Source: a virus
IMG/VR virus record: IMGVR_UViG_3300042914_004291
Span: 62,001-126,000 of that record
DNA: 64,000 nt
Strand: one strand, 5' to 3'
Positions 7,504-15,552 of the stretch are shown in pieces. The notes beneath the pieces are model-generated. The model worked only from the letters and a program-made list of their open reading frames with translations. It was not told where the DNA came from and searched no databases. Numbering within the stretch: the stretch's first letter is position 1; every line of letters starts with the position of its first letter. A program made the position numbers and the translations under genes.

Positions 7504-8358
7504 TTAGATGTCTCCGCCCCCCAAGGCACCGGTTCCACCCGCAGGAACGCCGCCAGATTCCGGACCAGCACCACCGCTGAATGGCATTGCATATGCGTTC
7601 TCACGTCCTTTGACATTTGTCTTCGCTGAGAGTTTGAAGTCTTGTTCTAGGATAGACACCAACTCTTTTGCAAGGCGCGGAGAGTAGTTCTTTGAAATAT
7701 AGTACATAGCTCTGTTCAAGACCACACTCTGTGGATCCAGCAAAGTGTCATAGTTGATTGCAAGCCTTGCCACGCCCTCAGCAAATTTTCTAACATTTAT
7801 CTTTGGAACCGGCACAGTTTCGCCGCCAGATACATCTCCACTATCACCATCTGAAGATGAGCTATCATCGCCGCCGAGATCTGCAAAAGGATCACCGCCG
7901 CCACCACCGGCACCACCAAGTGGGTCGCTGCCACCACCGGCACCACCAGCGTCAGCGCCCGCGGCTGGGTCTGCTGCCGGATCTGGCTGCTGTTCAAAAA
8001 GAAATGCCGCCATGGTTGATGCTGACTTGTTTTTCTTTGGGCGTTGTTTGCTGGCTTCAAATACTTGTTGCATCGTTGTCAGGTCTGGCCTTTCATCCTT
8101 TGCAATAGTCGCAGTTGCAGCAGCACTCTTCTTTGCTAGTCCCTGAGCAGTTGCATCGCGTTCAAAACTGAAAAGATAGCTGTCAATCTTCTGATCAACG
8201 CTAGCATTTTTTTCACGCAAAGTATCTGTAGCGTCCGGAATTCCAGTCAGCCTAGGCTGCGGTTGTTGGTAGTTGGATGCGCCTTCACCGCCACTCTCTT
8301 GCTCGTTCAGATATCTGGAGAGTTTGTCGAAGAATTTTTTTGTTGATCGATGCATCAT
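7504..8358 (-). CDS. Gly/Asp-rich low-complexity protein, probably virion-associated
   Basis: A 284-residue protein. The N-terminal helical part starts MMHRSTKKFFDKLSRYLNEQ. The middle (about 125-175) is a Gly, Ala, Asp and Ser low-complexity linker (GGAGGGSDPLGGAGGGGG). Residues 185-250 form a compact helical domain (KFAEGVARLAINYDTLLDPQ), and a Gly-rich tail ends the protein. The start overlaps the stop of the dismutase-like gene by 4 bp, so the two are translationally coupled. The composition suits a flexible structural or assembly protein; function unknown. Confidence 0.75.
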   Translation of the reverse strand: MMHRSTKKFFDKLSRYLNEQESGGEGASNYQQPQPRLTGIPDATDTLREKNASVDQKIDSYLFSFERDATAQGLAKKSAAATATIAKDERPDLTTMQQVFEASKQRPKKNKSASTMAAFLFEQQPDPAADPAAGADAGGAGGGSDPLGGAGGGGGDPFADLGGDDSSSSDGDSGDVSGGETVPVPKINVRKFAEGVARLAINYDTLLDPQSVVLNRAMYYISKNYSPRLAKELVSILEQDFKLSAKTNVKGRENAYAMPFSGGAGPESGGVPAGGTGALGGGDI

Positions 8359-9239
8359 TCTGAGATCTTTCCTTCCATGATCGAGGTGATTGGGTTCTGG
8401 CCAACAACCATCACAGGACTATTACCAGATGATGTTGAATTGTAGGCTGGCTCGATAGCATATAGTTGCTGCATCTTGCTAACTTCCGCAGCAATCATTC
8501 TCATCTCAACCACACTCCAGTTGAACTCGCGCATTGAGTTGGCAACGTACGTGGATTTCTCACCAGGAAAATCATAAAACCATGCGTGATGCCAGGTATC
8601 TAGCACAATAACAGGAATGGCCATCAAAGGAATATGCTGGTCGTGTTTTTCAACTATGGCATTGAAATATCTGTCCTTGTATGGATCATAGAAACAAATT
8701 GCCCAACCTTCCATTGCATTCATCGCACATGCCATGAAGTCTAATTGCCATGCATCGAACGTACCCCAGTCGCGAGATAGTCTCATGAATGGTATGCTGT
8801 CTGCTCTGACAGTTGAGTTCAGATCACCTGAGTTAGTGAAATAAAGTTCATGCAGCTTCACGCCGTTCATGTTGTGCACTTCTTCAAGTTTAAGAGCTCT
8901 GAAATCAGAAACGTTTGGATTCAGTGTGTTGTCCGACGTCCTTTGCACAGAATCTAGCTTGGCACTCACCTTGTTGAAAGACGCAATGTAGATGTTGTAG
9001 AGCTTCTCGTGCAACTCTTTCGTGGTTGGACTAGTGAAATCAGAACGCTGTTGAAACACTCTAGGCATCAGAGCGACAGCTTCGTTCAGCATTGATTTTG
9101 CCGCAGAGATCACAGCTTGTTTTTCTGGGATCTTGACTCCGGCATTGTTCAGTGCTTCTCTCAGAGCTCGACGAATGATTCCATCGTGTGCATCTGAAGT
9201 ATATAGCTCCGGATGGTCGTTATCTTTTTTCTTTGTCAT
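8355..9239 (-). CDS. Iron/manganese superoxide dismutase-like protein
   Basis: A 294-residue protein whose second half follows the Fe/Mn-SOD pattern. Candidate metal ligands are His77 (KELHEKLYNIY), His130 (VKLHELYF), and Asp214 and His218 in LDTWHHAWFYDFPG, which equals the DxWxH signature. Conserved features around them are present: EGWAICFYDPYKDR (like GSGWAWL) and NWSVVEMRM (like NWDFV). A helical N-terminal extension of about 65 residues and a 40-residue tail are not part of the usual 200-residue enzyme. All four ligands appear kept, so activity or at least metal binding is possible. It sits in a late-looking block and could be a virion protein built on an SOD fold. Confidence 0.65.
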   Translation of the reverse strand: MTKKKDNDHPELYTSDAHDGIIRRALREALNNAGVKIPEKQAVISAAKSMLNEAVALMPRVFQQRSDFTSPTTKELHEKLYNIYIASFNKVSAKLDSVQRTSDNTLNPNVSDFRALKLEEVHNMNGVKLHELYFTNSGDLNSTVRADSIPFMRLSRDWGTFDAWQLDFMACAMNAMEGWAICFYDPYKDRYFNAIVEKHDQHIPLMAIPVIVLDTWHHAWFYDFPGEKSTYVANSMREFNWSVVEMRMIAAEVSKMQQLYAIEPAYNSTSSGNSPVMVVGQNPITSIMEGKISE

Positions 9240-9267
9240 GGTTTGCCGTTGGTAATTCTACTAGTAA

Positions 9268-9900
9268 CTACCAGAGCAGTTTACCAAGACCAATAGCAGA
9301 ATCATTCTCTTCGTTCAGACATACGTCTTTGATCGCAGCCACATTCTCTGGCGTCTTCTTTCCTTGGACTTGGTACTGGTAGAGCTTGATCATCTTGTTG
9401 AACAGCGTGGATGGGATGACTTTGTCTGTGCTTAGTTGGTTGGCAACGTTAAGAACCTTGATCCATTCTTGTTGTCCGAGCGTGTTTTCGCCGCAAAACA
9501 AACTTTTGAATCCGTTCAGGAGCCTTCGCATCACAGATTGCCTGCTCTGTGGATCATACACCGAACGAAAAAATGCATACTGGTTTTCTTTTCCATCAAT
9601 CCCCCAGATCTTTGCTATGATCTCCGGTCTTTCAAGTACAATTGCCAGTGCACCGTTCATGATTTTCTTGAAGAAAGGATCATTTGGTGTCGGCGATGGT
9701 ATGCTTGTTCTACCATCATCTGGCACCGTGGTTGCAACCGTGCTAGGATGTGGCATTGTTCTCTTTCTAGAATCAAAAGCAGCTTTGAAACGATCAGTCA
9801 TCCTGCCAATCAGAGACTGTCTTTGCCCTTCTTCTGATAATTCATCCATTTCCATTAGAAATGACATCAAGGTTGCCTGTGGTTCTAGATCCGTTGACAT
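9268..9900 (-). CDS. Protein of unknown function
   Basis: A 210-residue protein from the ATG at 9900 (MSTDLEPQATLMSF); an upstream ATG at 9915 adds five residues. A helical N-terminal region, a Ser/Thr/Pro-rich linker (residues 50-75) and a helical C-terminal domain are seen (QQEWIKVLNVANQLSTDKV, then LYQYQVQGKKTPEN). It is the first gene of a minus-strand run leading into the dismutase-like gene. No family recognised. Confidence 0.72.
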   Translation of the reverse strand: MSTDLEPQATLMSFLMEMDELSEEGQRQSLIGRMTDRFKAAFDSRKRTMPHPSTVATTVPDDGRTSIPSPTPNDPFFKKIMNGALAIVLERPEIIAKIWGIDGKENQYAFFRSVYDPQSRQSVMRRLLNGFKSLFCGENTLGQQEWIKVLNVANQLSTDKVIPSTLFNKMIKLYQYQVQGKKTPENVAAIKDVCLNEENDSAIGLGKLLW

Positions 9901-9945
9901 AACGTACAATAACAATGCACGGAATGCAGGTTATCATCTCGCGAC

Positions 9946-9973
9946 TTGACAGGTAGGAGGTGCATGTGCTAAG
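9946..9973 (+). promoter_or_regulatory. Promoter for the 10.0-11.1 kb gene pair
   Basis: TTGACA (9946-9951), 16 bp, GCTAAG (9968-9973). The -10 box is of the GCTA type seen repeatedly in this window. The transcript would have a short leader with AAAGGAG ahead of the ATG at 10002. Confidence 0.65.
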
Positions 9974-10001
9974 GTGCTCTGTGTGAAAGGAGCATGTACA
10001 C

Positions 10002-10283
10002 ATGCCTGAACGTGGATTTCGCTACGTTAACAAACGAGAGAATACCGGTAAAACTGGAGCATTTCCTGAGCACATCACGTCATTCAACCACGTGATGCAG
10101 GAAGATGTTACTCACACTGGTCTGCAACAAACAATCTTTGCTGGAACGACTGTGTCGATCAGCAAAACTGTTCAGTGCGCCAATGGGGTCTGGTTCAAGA
10201 CCAGCCTATCTGGAACACCGATCTGGTTTCTCGGACATGGTACGCGCTCCTACAGAACAATTTACCAAGGACAAGAAGAATAG
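10002..10283 (+). CDS. Small protein of unknown function
   Basis: A 93-residue protein starting MPERGFRYVNKRENTGK. A strong ribosome-binding site (AAAGGAG, 8 nt spacing) fixes the start. The second half is beta-rich (TIFAGTTVSISKTVQCANG). It has its own promoter and is followed 6 nt later by the 277-residue gene. No family recognised. Confidence 0.75.
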   Translation: MPERGFRYVNKRENTGKTGAFPEHITSFNHVMQEDVTHTGLQQTIFAGTTVSISKTVQCANGVWFKTSLSGTPIWFLGHGTRSYRTIYQGQEE

Positions 10284-10289
10284 GAAACA

Positions 10290-11123
10290 ATGGGAGCAGA
10301 AGACAAACAATACGTACAACTACTAGCGCCAGGACAGAAATTTCAAGTCGAGTTCAAACCTGGGAGTGAGGCTGCTGTACTTTCTGGTGAATACCGGGTA
10401 ACCGAGATCAAATCAGGTCGCGGTCGTGGCGGAACACTGAATGTTATAGCAGTTGACATGGCTGGCAATCTGATGCCTGATGTGCCAATCGAAGACCCAA
10501 AACACCGTGTTGTGATTGCCGATCGATGTTTCGGAACCAGCGCATGGCCAATGGTTCAAAAGTTCAGCATCGAAGGCCGTTTGATCTATGAAGCAGAAAC
10601 TGAGATAAAAGCTGTTGCGGCAAAAAAGACCGACGACACTAGGATCAAGAAAATCATCGCCGCACCCACAACGAGTGTTGCACCAAAAGTACCTAAGCCA
10701 CGATCAATGTCTGGTGTCAATAACCTGGATGCTGTCAGCCCAACTGCGACTATACCGCCAACTGCGGCAGACGGCGCAGGTACTGAGAAATCGAGCTTCA
10801 TCCAGCAACGAACTCAGTTGACCAATGCTCGGGTGCATGCAACGGCCAATCAACCAAAGAAGGTTTATGACTGCTTGCTCCCGATACTTGAAAACAGCAA
10901 AGCTGGCAAACCACTCCTGTTGCGATTTGCCGCTGTGCCTATGACCAACGAACTCAACGGAGACTACAGCGTGATTGATTACAAGAAAGTTGACGAGGGC
11001 CAACCAGCGCTCGTGATCAACCTTCAATCGCTTGATATTCCAAACAAAGTGGTTAAGTTCGAGACAAACCGCACCGACATTCACATCAAACGGATTGACG
11101 AGATCACACAGCCCGTACGCTGA
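10290..11123 (+). CDS. Two-domain beta-rich protein of unknown function
   Basis: A 277-residue protein. An N-terminal beta-rich domain (residues 5-105, VQLLAPGQKFQVEFKPG) and a C-terminal beta-rich domain (about 185-275, KPLLLRFAAVPMTNELNGDY) are joined by a Lys/Pro/Ala linker (APTTSVAPKVPKPRS). Both domains contain a similar cluster of KF/KxV..F...NG/SG-D/EY, so they may be distant repeats. It forms an operon with the 93-residue gene. Confidence 0.75.
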   Translation: MGAEDKQYVQLLAPGQKFQVEFKPGSEAAVLSGEYRVTEIKSGRGRGGTLNVIAVDMAGNLMPDVPIEDPKHRVVIADRCFGTSAWPMVQKFSIEGRLIYEAETEIKAVAAKKTDDTRIKKIIAAPTTSVAPKVPKPRSMSGVNNLDAVSPTATIPPTAADGAGTEKSSFIQQRTQLTNARVHATANQPKKVYDCLLPILENSKAGKPLLLRFAAVPMTNELNGDYSVIDYKKVDEGQPALVINLQSLDIPNKVVKFETNRTDIHIKRIDEITQPVR

Positions 11124-11150
11124 CCCTCACAAAGCCGTCCTATATTCGCT

Positions 11151-11702
11151 CTAGTCGATCAATAAATTTCCAACTCTTCTCGGCTGTCCGAACAAAGAAC
11201 GGCCATTGGATCGATTAACAGCCGCCTCTTCAACAAACAAAGTACCCATGTTGCTCATTGGTGGCGTCTTGATTGGTACAAGATTGATCTTTCGAGCTCC
11301 GGAACCTTCCTTGCCCAAGTCTATGACTGACAGGTTGCTGTCAAGGATCAAACCTTGAACAATGTTCTCTGCAACGATGAACTGGTCAAGGTGGCCAAGT
11401 TGATCTGTTCTTCCAACCTCCCTCATCAATTTATGATCTTCATCCACGCAGCGGTAGACTGAATACCCCGGATAAAGCGTAGCTGAGTTGTTTGAGGATG
11501 CTAGCCGTGGAGCAACGGCATCGGTGCTAGCACCATTTTGCTGTTGCATGATGCGTTTCATCAGCATTGCCTGTAGATCGCCAGGATCAATTGATCTGTC
11601 GTATGCTGGGGATTGCGTCCGCTGCTTGGTTGTGTGATGGCTGTGTTGTTGTGGTTGACGCATTCCTGGTAGGAACACTGATGGTGGTTCGTTGCTATTC
11701 AT
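11151..11702 (-). CDS. Protein of unknown function
   Basis: A 183-residue protein taken from the ATG at 11702 (MNSNEPPSVFLPGM); a further ATG at 11720 adds six residues and is less likely. The N-terminal 65 residues are Gln/His/Ser-rich and probably disordered. The C-terminal half is a compact region (GYSVYRCVDEDHKLMREVGR, then IVAENIVQGLILDSNLSVIDL). It ends tail to tail with the plus-strand pair. No family recognised. Confidence 0.72.
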   Translation of the reverse strand: MNSNEPPSVFLPGMRQPQQHSHHTTKQRTQSPAYDRSIDPGDLQAMLMKRIMQQQNGASTDAVAPRLASSNNSATLYPGYSVYRCVDEDHKLMREVGRTDQLGHLDQFIVAENIVQGLILDSNLSVIDLGKEGSGARKINLVPIKTPPMSNMGTLFVEEAAVNRSNGRSLFGQPRRVGNLLID

Positions 11703-11738
11703 GTTACTGATGAATAACAATAAGAGGCTGAAGTTGAG

Positions 11739-11999
11739 TTATTTTACAGCGCTGACAAGAACGGGCGCCCAGCCTGAGCTTTTCATAACACGACTAAGCA
11801 ATGCACGTTGCTCAGACTGAAGGGCTGAGACGTCAAATGAAACAATATCTACAGAACGACCAACGTTCTCTGTGATGAATTTTGCGGCAGGCACCATCTG
11901 ATGCACGTGCAATTTCAAATCTACAAAGCTGCTTACAATCCCAGCCTGTGATCGGATGGCGTTTCTCTTGACGTATGTTTGTAGTTCTGGTGCTGACAT
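11739..11999 (-). CDS. Small protein of unknown function
   Basis: An 86-residue protein starting MSAPELQTYVKRNAIRS, with a helical first half and a beta-alpha second half (VDIVSFDVSALQSEQRALL). Part of a minus-strand run of short genes downstream of the deacetylase. No family recognised. Confidence 0.7.
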   Translation of the reverse strand: MSAPELQTYVKRNAIRSQAGIVSSFVDLKLHVHQMVPAAKFITENVGRSVDIVSFDVSALQSEQRALLSRVMKSSGWAPVLVSAVK

Positions 12000-12031
12000 A
12001 TCAATCCATTACGTAATAATACACCAAACAG

Positions 12032-12130
12032 TTATTTCTGTTTGTTTTCGTTCTTTATGTTCAGTGTAGCACCTAGCACACCAAACGCCAGTAGCAAACT
12101 CAGAGCGTTCATGAAAATTCCAAGAGTCAT
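12032..12130 (-). CDS. 32-residue single-span membrane peptide
   Basis: A short frame in the gap between two minus-strand genes: MTLGIFMNALSLLLAFGVLG followed by ATLNIKNENKQK. It has one hydrophobic segment of about 20 residues and a polar, basic C-terminus. The start lies only four bases downstream of the previous stop, typical of operon spacing. Phage genomes often carry such membrane peptides, but the function is unknown. Confidence 0.6.
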   Translation of the reverse strand: MTLGIFMNALSLLLAFGVLGATLNIKNENKQK

Positions 12131-12134
12131 TGTT

Positions 12135-12440
12135 TCAGATGATCTTTCGAAGTTGAGAGCTACTCTGAGCTAAGAACGTTCGAACTTTCTTCAAAAACTC
12201 AACTGTGTAGAGCATCACACGTTTGCGTTCTTCCTCTGAGCCGGAACCAAACAATGGCTCACGGGTTGCTTCTTCACCTTCTTCGATCAACTTCGAGGCT
12301 TTCTCAGAAGTGTCATTGAGGAACGTAGTGACTTTCTTGAAATATGCTCCAAGATCTTTAGCGGAGCCGCCGCTGAGAGTTGCCGCTTCAGCATCCCTGG
12401 CTTCTTTGACTAGCTGTTTTAATGATTTGAATTTACTCAT
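12135..12440 (-). CDS. Small helical protein of unknown function
   Basis: A 101-residue, highly charged helical protein starting MSKFKSLKQLVKEARDAEAA, with a Gly/Ser break near 60-66 (FGSGSEEE). It follows the deacetylase gene by 15 bp and is probably on the same transcript. No family recognised. Confidence 0.75.
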   Translation of the reverse strand: MSKFKSLKQLVKEARDAEAATLSGGSAKDLGAYFKKVTTFLNDTSEKASKLIEEGEEATREPLFGSGSEEERKRVMLYTVEFLKKVRTFLAQSSSQLRKII

Positions 12441-12455
12441 TGTATTATCTGCTAA

Positions 12456-13337
12456 CTAGAACTGAGAGGCAAAGGCAGCTTCGAAGGTGTTCATGTGCAG
12501 ATCAATCACCTTGTTGGCCGGTGTCTGATATCCACCGGCCAAGTTCCAGACAATTGGAACTTTGAAGTATTTGGCCATTTGAAACACGATCTGATCTCGT
12601 CTCAGCATCTGTTCTGTGGTAAGGAACCCACCATATGGGTCATCGATGTGTGGATCGGCGCCAGCTTGATAGAACAATAGACTACACCCCTTGAACTTTG
12701 TGGCCAGATAATCAGGTAGTTGATCTAGCCATGGCTCGTAGTCGATCTGTTTCTTGGCATACTTTCCAAAGGTTTCATGCACCAACCAGTGCCTGCTGAC
12801 GTCAAACTTTTCAATGATGTCCTGCGTGCCGTTTCCGTAGTGCGCATCAAAATCAATGATTCCGAACGTTTTCACATCGCGTGTGATCTGCTCTGCCCAG
12901 AGTTTGAACACTGCAATCATCAGGCCGTTGAAAGTGCAGAAACCCATTGCTTTGTCATAGCAAGCGTGATGGAAACCACTCGTTGGAGACATGGCCATTG
13001 TCTGGTTGTATAGTGCATGATTTGCAGCAGCAAACAGACTACCATTGGTCCATGGCAATGCAGCAGCAACTTCTGGGAGTTTGTTCCCAAAACCATTCTC
13101 GACTAATGAATTCAGCACTCCATCAACGTAATCCGAATCATGTGCTTGTTTGATGTCTTCTCTCGTCAGAGGCTGGAAATCAACTATTCTTAGTTTGTCA
13201 GGGTATCGCCGCAAAGCTTCTTCAACCACCATGGCGGGTTTGTGCGCCGAAGGACTAGTCGCCGAAACTTCAACCGTTAACGGAACTGATTGATTTTGAG
13301 AATAGAATATTGGAATGGATGGCTGCACCGTATTCAT
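12456..13337 (-). CDS. Zinc-dependent deacetylase of the histone deacetylase / acetylpolyamine amidohydrolase family
   Basis: A 293-residue single-domain enzyme with every hallmark of the arginase/deacetylase fold: SGFHHACYDKAMGFCTFN (paired His at 123-124), FDAHYGNGTQ (zinc ligands Asp164 and His166), YQAGADPHIDDPYGG (third zinc ligand Asp228), and AGGY with Tyr270. It should remove acetyl groups from acetyl-lysine or from small acetylated amines such as polyamines; the substrate cannot be told. An intact active site in a phage suggests selection for activity. It has its own strong promoter with the start codon 8 nt past the -10 box. The acetyltransferase at 57.3 kb has a very similar promoter. 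Confidence 0.9.
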   Translation of the reverse strand: MNTVQPSIPIFYSQNQSVPLTVEVSATSPSAHKPAMVVEEALRRYPDKLRIVDFQPLTREDIKQAHDSDYVDGVLNSLVENGFGNKLPEVAAALPWTNGSLFAAANHALYNQTMAMSPTSGFHHACYDKAMGFCTFNGLMIAVFKLWAEQITRDVKTFGIIDFDAHYGNGTQDIIEKFDVSRHWLVHETFGKYAKKQIDYEPWLDQLPDYLATKFKGCSLLFYQAGADPHIDDPYGGFLTTEQMLRRDQIVFQMAKYFKVPIVWNLAGGYQTPANKVIDLHMNTFEAAFASQF

Positions 13338-13345
13338 ACAGCCAG

Positions 13346-13373
13346 CCTAGCATGATGTGGGTGGATCTGTCAA
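13346..13373 (-). promoter_or_regulatory. Leaderless promoter of the deacetylase gene
   Basis: On the minus strand TTGACA (13373-13368), 16 bp, GCTAGG (13351-13346). Eight nucleotides lie between the -10 box and the ATG at 13337. The -35 box overlaps the end of the upstream gene, showing an insulated secondary promoter inside the minus-strand block. Confidence 0.7.
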
Positions 13374-14365
13374 CGTGCCATGGCTGGGTTGCTGAACACA
13401 CCGGAGTGTTGTCCATAACCAGAGAGGAAACCGCCCAAGCTTTGTCCAATTGTGTTTTTCAGCTTTGATTTGCTTGCGGCAAAAAACTCAGGAATGTCTC
13501 CAAGGATGTTGAAGATCTGAGCTTCGGCGCGAACGTTGTTTGCGATCACATCGTCGGTCAGCTCTAGACCAAACTTCTCGGCATCAAAGTTATTGATTCC
13601 TTTGAATGCATTCTTGACAATTGCACCACGTGTCGTTTTACCAGTCAGAGCATTGCCAATCTTTGCAAACATGCCAGTCTTTGCAGGGCCAGCAGTAGTT
13701 GTCTTAAGTTTCTGAACTGTCGCTTCATCACCAAAGAGCTTACCATATGCTTCGAAAAACTTCATGGCTTCGCCAAGTCGCTCAGCTACAATGTTCAGGA
13801 GCTTGTCAGGGTCTTCGATGTGCGCAACCTGTTCAAAAAATGCAGTTGTTTTCCCGCCCATTCCACGGCCAGCCGCAGTGGCCGTTGGTGCTCGCCTAGA
13901 AGCAAGTGGATCACCCTTTGGAACAAACTGCTTGGCTGGATGGTCGAATGACATATTCAGTTTATCCAGCGCACTTGCAACGACGCCAATCTGAAGCTCG
14001 TTCATCAACCAGCGTTTAAGCTCATTTCCACCATTGGCCGAGTTGGCAGCTAGAAGAACACCGATTGCTTTTTTGATTGCTTCAAACTTTGCAATCGATT
14101 CGTTGTCTGCTAGAGAAGCTTCAGCGATGAAGTGAAGCACAGCATGACGCTCCACAAGTTTGTTCAACTTTTCCAATCGCGATGTGGCATAGAGAGCCGC
14201 ACCAACTTGGTTCTTGCTCTCAGACAAAACTTTAGATTTGGTGTTCAGCTCGGTTATAACAGCATGAATCTCTCTGACGGTTGCAGAGCGACGCTCATTC
14301 ACAAATGATGCGAGCTTCGACACTTGTTGTTTCTTGATATTTGCTTTTTGTTTGTTCTTAGCCAT
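13370..14365 (-). CDS. Helical protein of unknown function
   Basis: A 331-residue, mostly helical protein. The N-terminus is very basic (MAKNKQKANIKKQQ) and leads into helices (RLEKLNKLVERHAVLHFIAE). A Gly/Ala/Arg linker lies near 160-175, and the C-terminus is Gly/Ser-rich (GGFLSGYGQHSGVFSNP). The composition fits a virion or assembly protein, but no family is recognised. It is preceded by a short AT-rich leader with TATAAACC just before the ATG. Confidence 0.75.
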   Translation of the reverse strand: MAKNKQKANIKKQQVSKLASFVNERRSATVREIHAVITELNTKSKVLSESKNQVGAALYATSRLEKLNKLVERHAVLHFIAEASLADNESIAKFEAIKKAIGVLLAANSANGGNELKRWLMNELQIGVVASALDKLNMSFDHPAKQFVPKGDPLASRRAPTATAAGRGMGGKTTAFFEQVAHIEDPDKLLNIVAERLGEAMKFFEAYGKLFGDEATVQKLKTTTAGPAKTGMFAKIGNALTGKTTRGAIVKNAFKGINNFDAEKFGLELTDDVIANNVRAEAQIFNILGDIPEFFAASKSKLKNTIGQSLGGFLSGYGQHSGVFSNPAMAR

Positions 14366-14400
14366 GGTTTATACTACTATGGCCTTAAATACAAAACCAT

Positions 14401-14862
14401 CTAGTGAATGTCGCTGTTCGCCGCCATCAATTCAAAATAAACACGACTAACCCAAAGGTACCTTCTACCCATAAAAAAATATCTGGCCGCATCCTCCTCC
14501 CAGCTAGACACATCCATACACTCACCACACTTGTCACATTGCAACTGATTGGCAATCCTTCTGCGAAATACAGAAATATCTGGCATCAGAGTCCTGTAGT
14601 TTACAAAATCCCACCGGTTCCACTTCTCCGGATGAGGAAGGACCAGATCCCATCTGTGTCTGCACGCAAAGGCGTCTAGGACTTTATCTAGGAGCCTGCG
14701 AACATTGGTTGCTCGCAGCTCTGCCAGGATATCCTCATCAGCCGCTAATGGAATAACAAGCGCCTCTAAGTGAGTGTCTGATACTGTACTGCTCGACATG
14801 CCAAACCACCTCTGGTGACCTTTCCGGATGTTTTTGTTTAATGATGATTGTGTTGCTGCCAT
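14401..14862 (-). CDS. Cysteine-motif protein of unknown function
   Basis: A 153-residue protein starting MAATQSSLNKNIRKG. The frame extends upstream to 14913, but that extension contains the promoter, so the internal ATG is chosen. Residues 109-116 read CDKCGEC, a possible metal site, and the C-terminal part is aromatic-rich (YFFMGRRYLWVSRVYFEL). No family recognised. Confidence 0.7.
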   Translation of the reverse strand: MAATQSSLNKNIRKGHQRWFGMSSSTVSDTHLEALVIPLAADEDILAELRATNVRRLLDKVLDAFACRHRWDLVLPHPEKWNRWDFVNYRTLMPDISVFRRRIANQLQCDKCGECMDVSSWEEDAARYFFMGRRYLWVSRVYFELMAANSDIH

Positions 14863-14905
14863 GTGATCTAGCTTAACAACAAGAGAGGATGGCAACAAGA
14901 CAAGA

Positions 14906-14932
14906 CCTAGCATATGCCCAGGTCTTTGTCAA
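14906..14932 (-). promoter_or_regulatory. Promoter upstream of the 14.4 kb gene
   Basis: On the minus strand TTGACA (14932-14927), 15 bp, GCTAGG (14911-14906), giving a leader of roughly 35-40 nt. Same box types as the deacetylase promoter. The 154 bp gap holding it contains nothing else I can support. Confidence 0.6.
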
Positions 14933-15016
14933 GTAGTTGTAGTAGCGAATGAGGAAGTTGTTTTTGAGATGATTATCAGAGGAACAGTTGTAGCACAGCT
15001 AAGTCGAATAGCGCCT

Positions 15017-15508
15017 TTAATACTGCATCACGCACATGTCGTAGCGGATTCCGAGTGTGATTTCTTGAACGGCGTTGCCTTCTTCCATGCTGAGTTCACC
15101 AAAGTTGATTGATTTACACCAAGCACCTTTGTAGTCCCAGAGCTGCACAACGGTTCCAACTGGATCAAGGATCTTGAGCTGGATGTCGCGTTTGTAGAAG
15201 TCTGGGTAGCCAGCACGACCAGACACCGGCTCATAGCACAGGCGAGCCCATTCCATGACTTGTTGTGCCGTGGAAGGAGAGATGTAGTCGATCAGTGTGA
15301 CGCTCATCTCCGAGAAATCTGCTTTGCCAGCGATATATCTGCTACTGTTGATCCAGTTAAGTTTGATCTCCTCTATGGTGATCTCTGGTCGTGCTGCTGT
15401 TTTGATCATATAGGCATCGATGCCTTCGATCGCCAGCACGAACCGGTTCTTGAGATGTGGCATTACTTTTGCCGGGAGCATCTCTGGGACTGATAGTGTT
15501 TGAGCCAT
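15017..15508 (-). CDS. Tail tube protein (gp19-like)
   Basis: A 163-residue protein of the size and layout of T4-type tail tube subunits, which stack as hexamers inside the sheath. Supporting sequence includes MLPAKVMPHLKNRFVLAIEG, EISMxxVTLIDY-like strands and KILDPVGTVVQLWDYKGAW, a pattern common in tube proteins. It lies directly downstream of two sheath genes, the T4 order gp18-gp19. AAGGAAG precedes the ATG at a slightly long distance. Confidence 0.75.
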   Translation of the reverse strand: MAQTLSVPEMLPAKVMPHLKNRFVLAIEGIDAYMIKTAARPEITIEEIKLNWINSSRYIAGKADFSEMSVTLIDYISPSTAQQVMEWARLCYEPVSGRAGYPDFYKRDIQLKILDPVGTVVQLWDYKGAWCKSINFGELSMEEGNAVQEITLGIRYDMCVMQY

Positions 15509-15552
15509 TTGTTTACTGTTTCTTCCTTGTATTTCTCGTTTAACTAATCAGT

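Noticed and set aside
7880-7960. CRISPR-like repeats (GCCACCACCGGCACC units)
   Set aside because: They are codon repeats of a Gly/Ala linker, without spacers of constant length.
7754-8146. Pro/Ser-rich plus-strand frame
   Set aside because: Antisense of the Gly-rich linker of the minus-strand gene; low-complexity DNA keeps both strands open.
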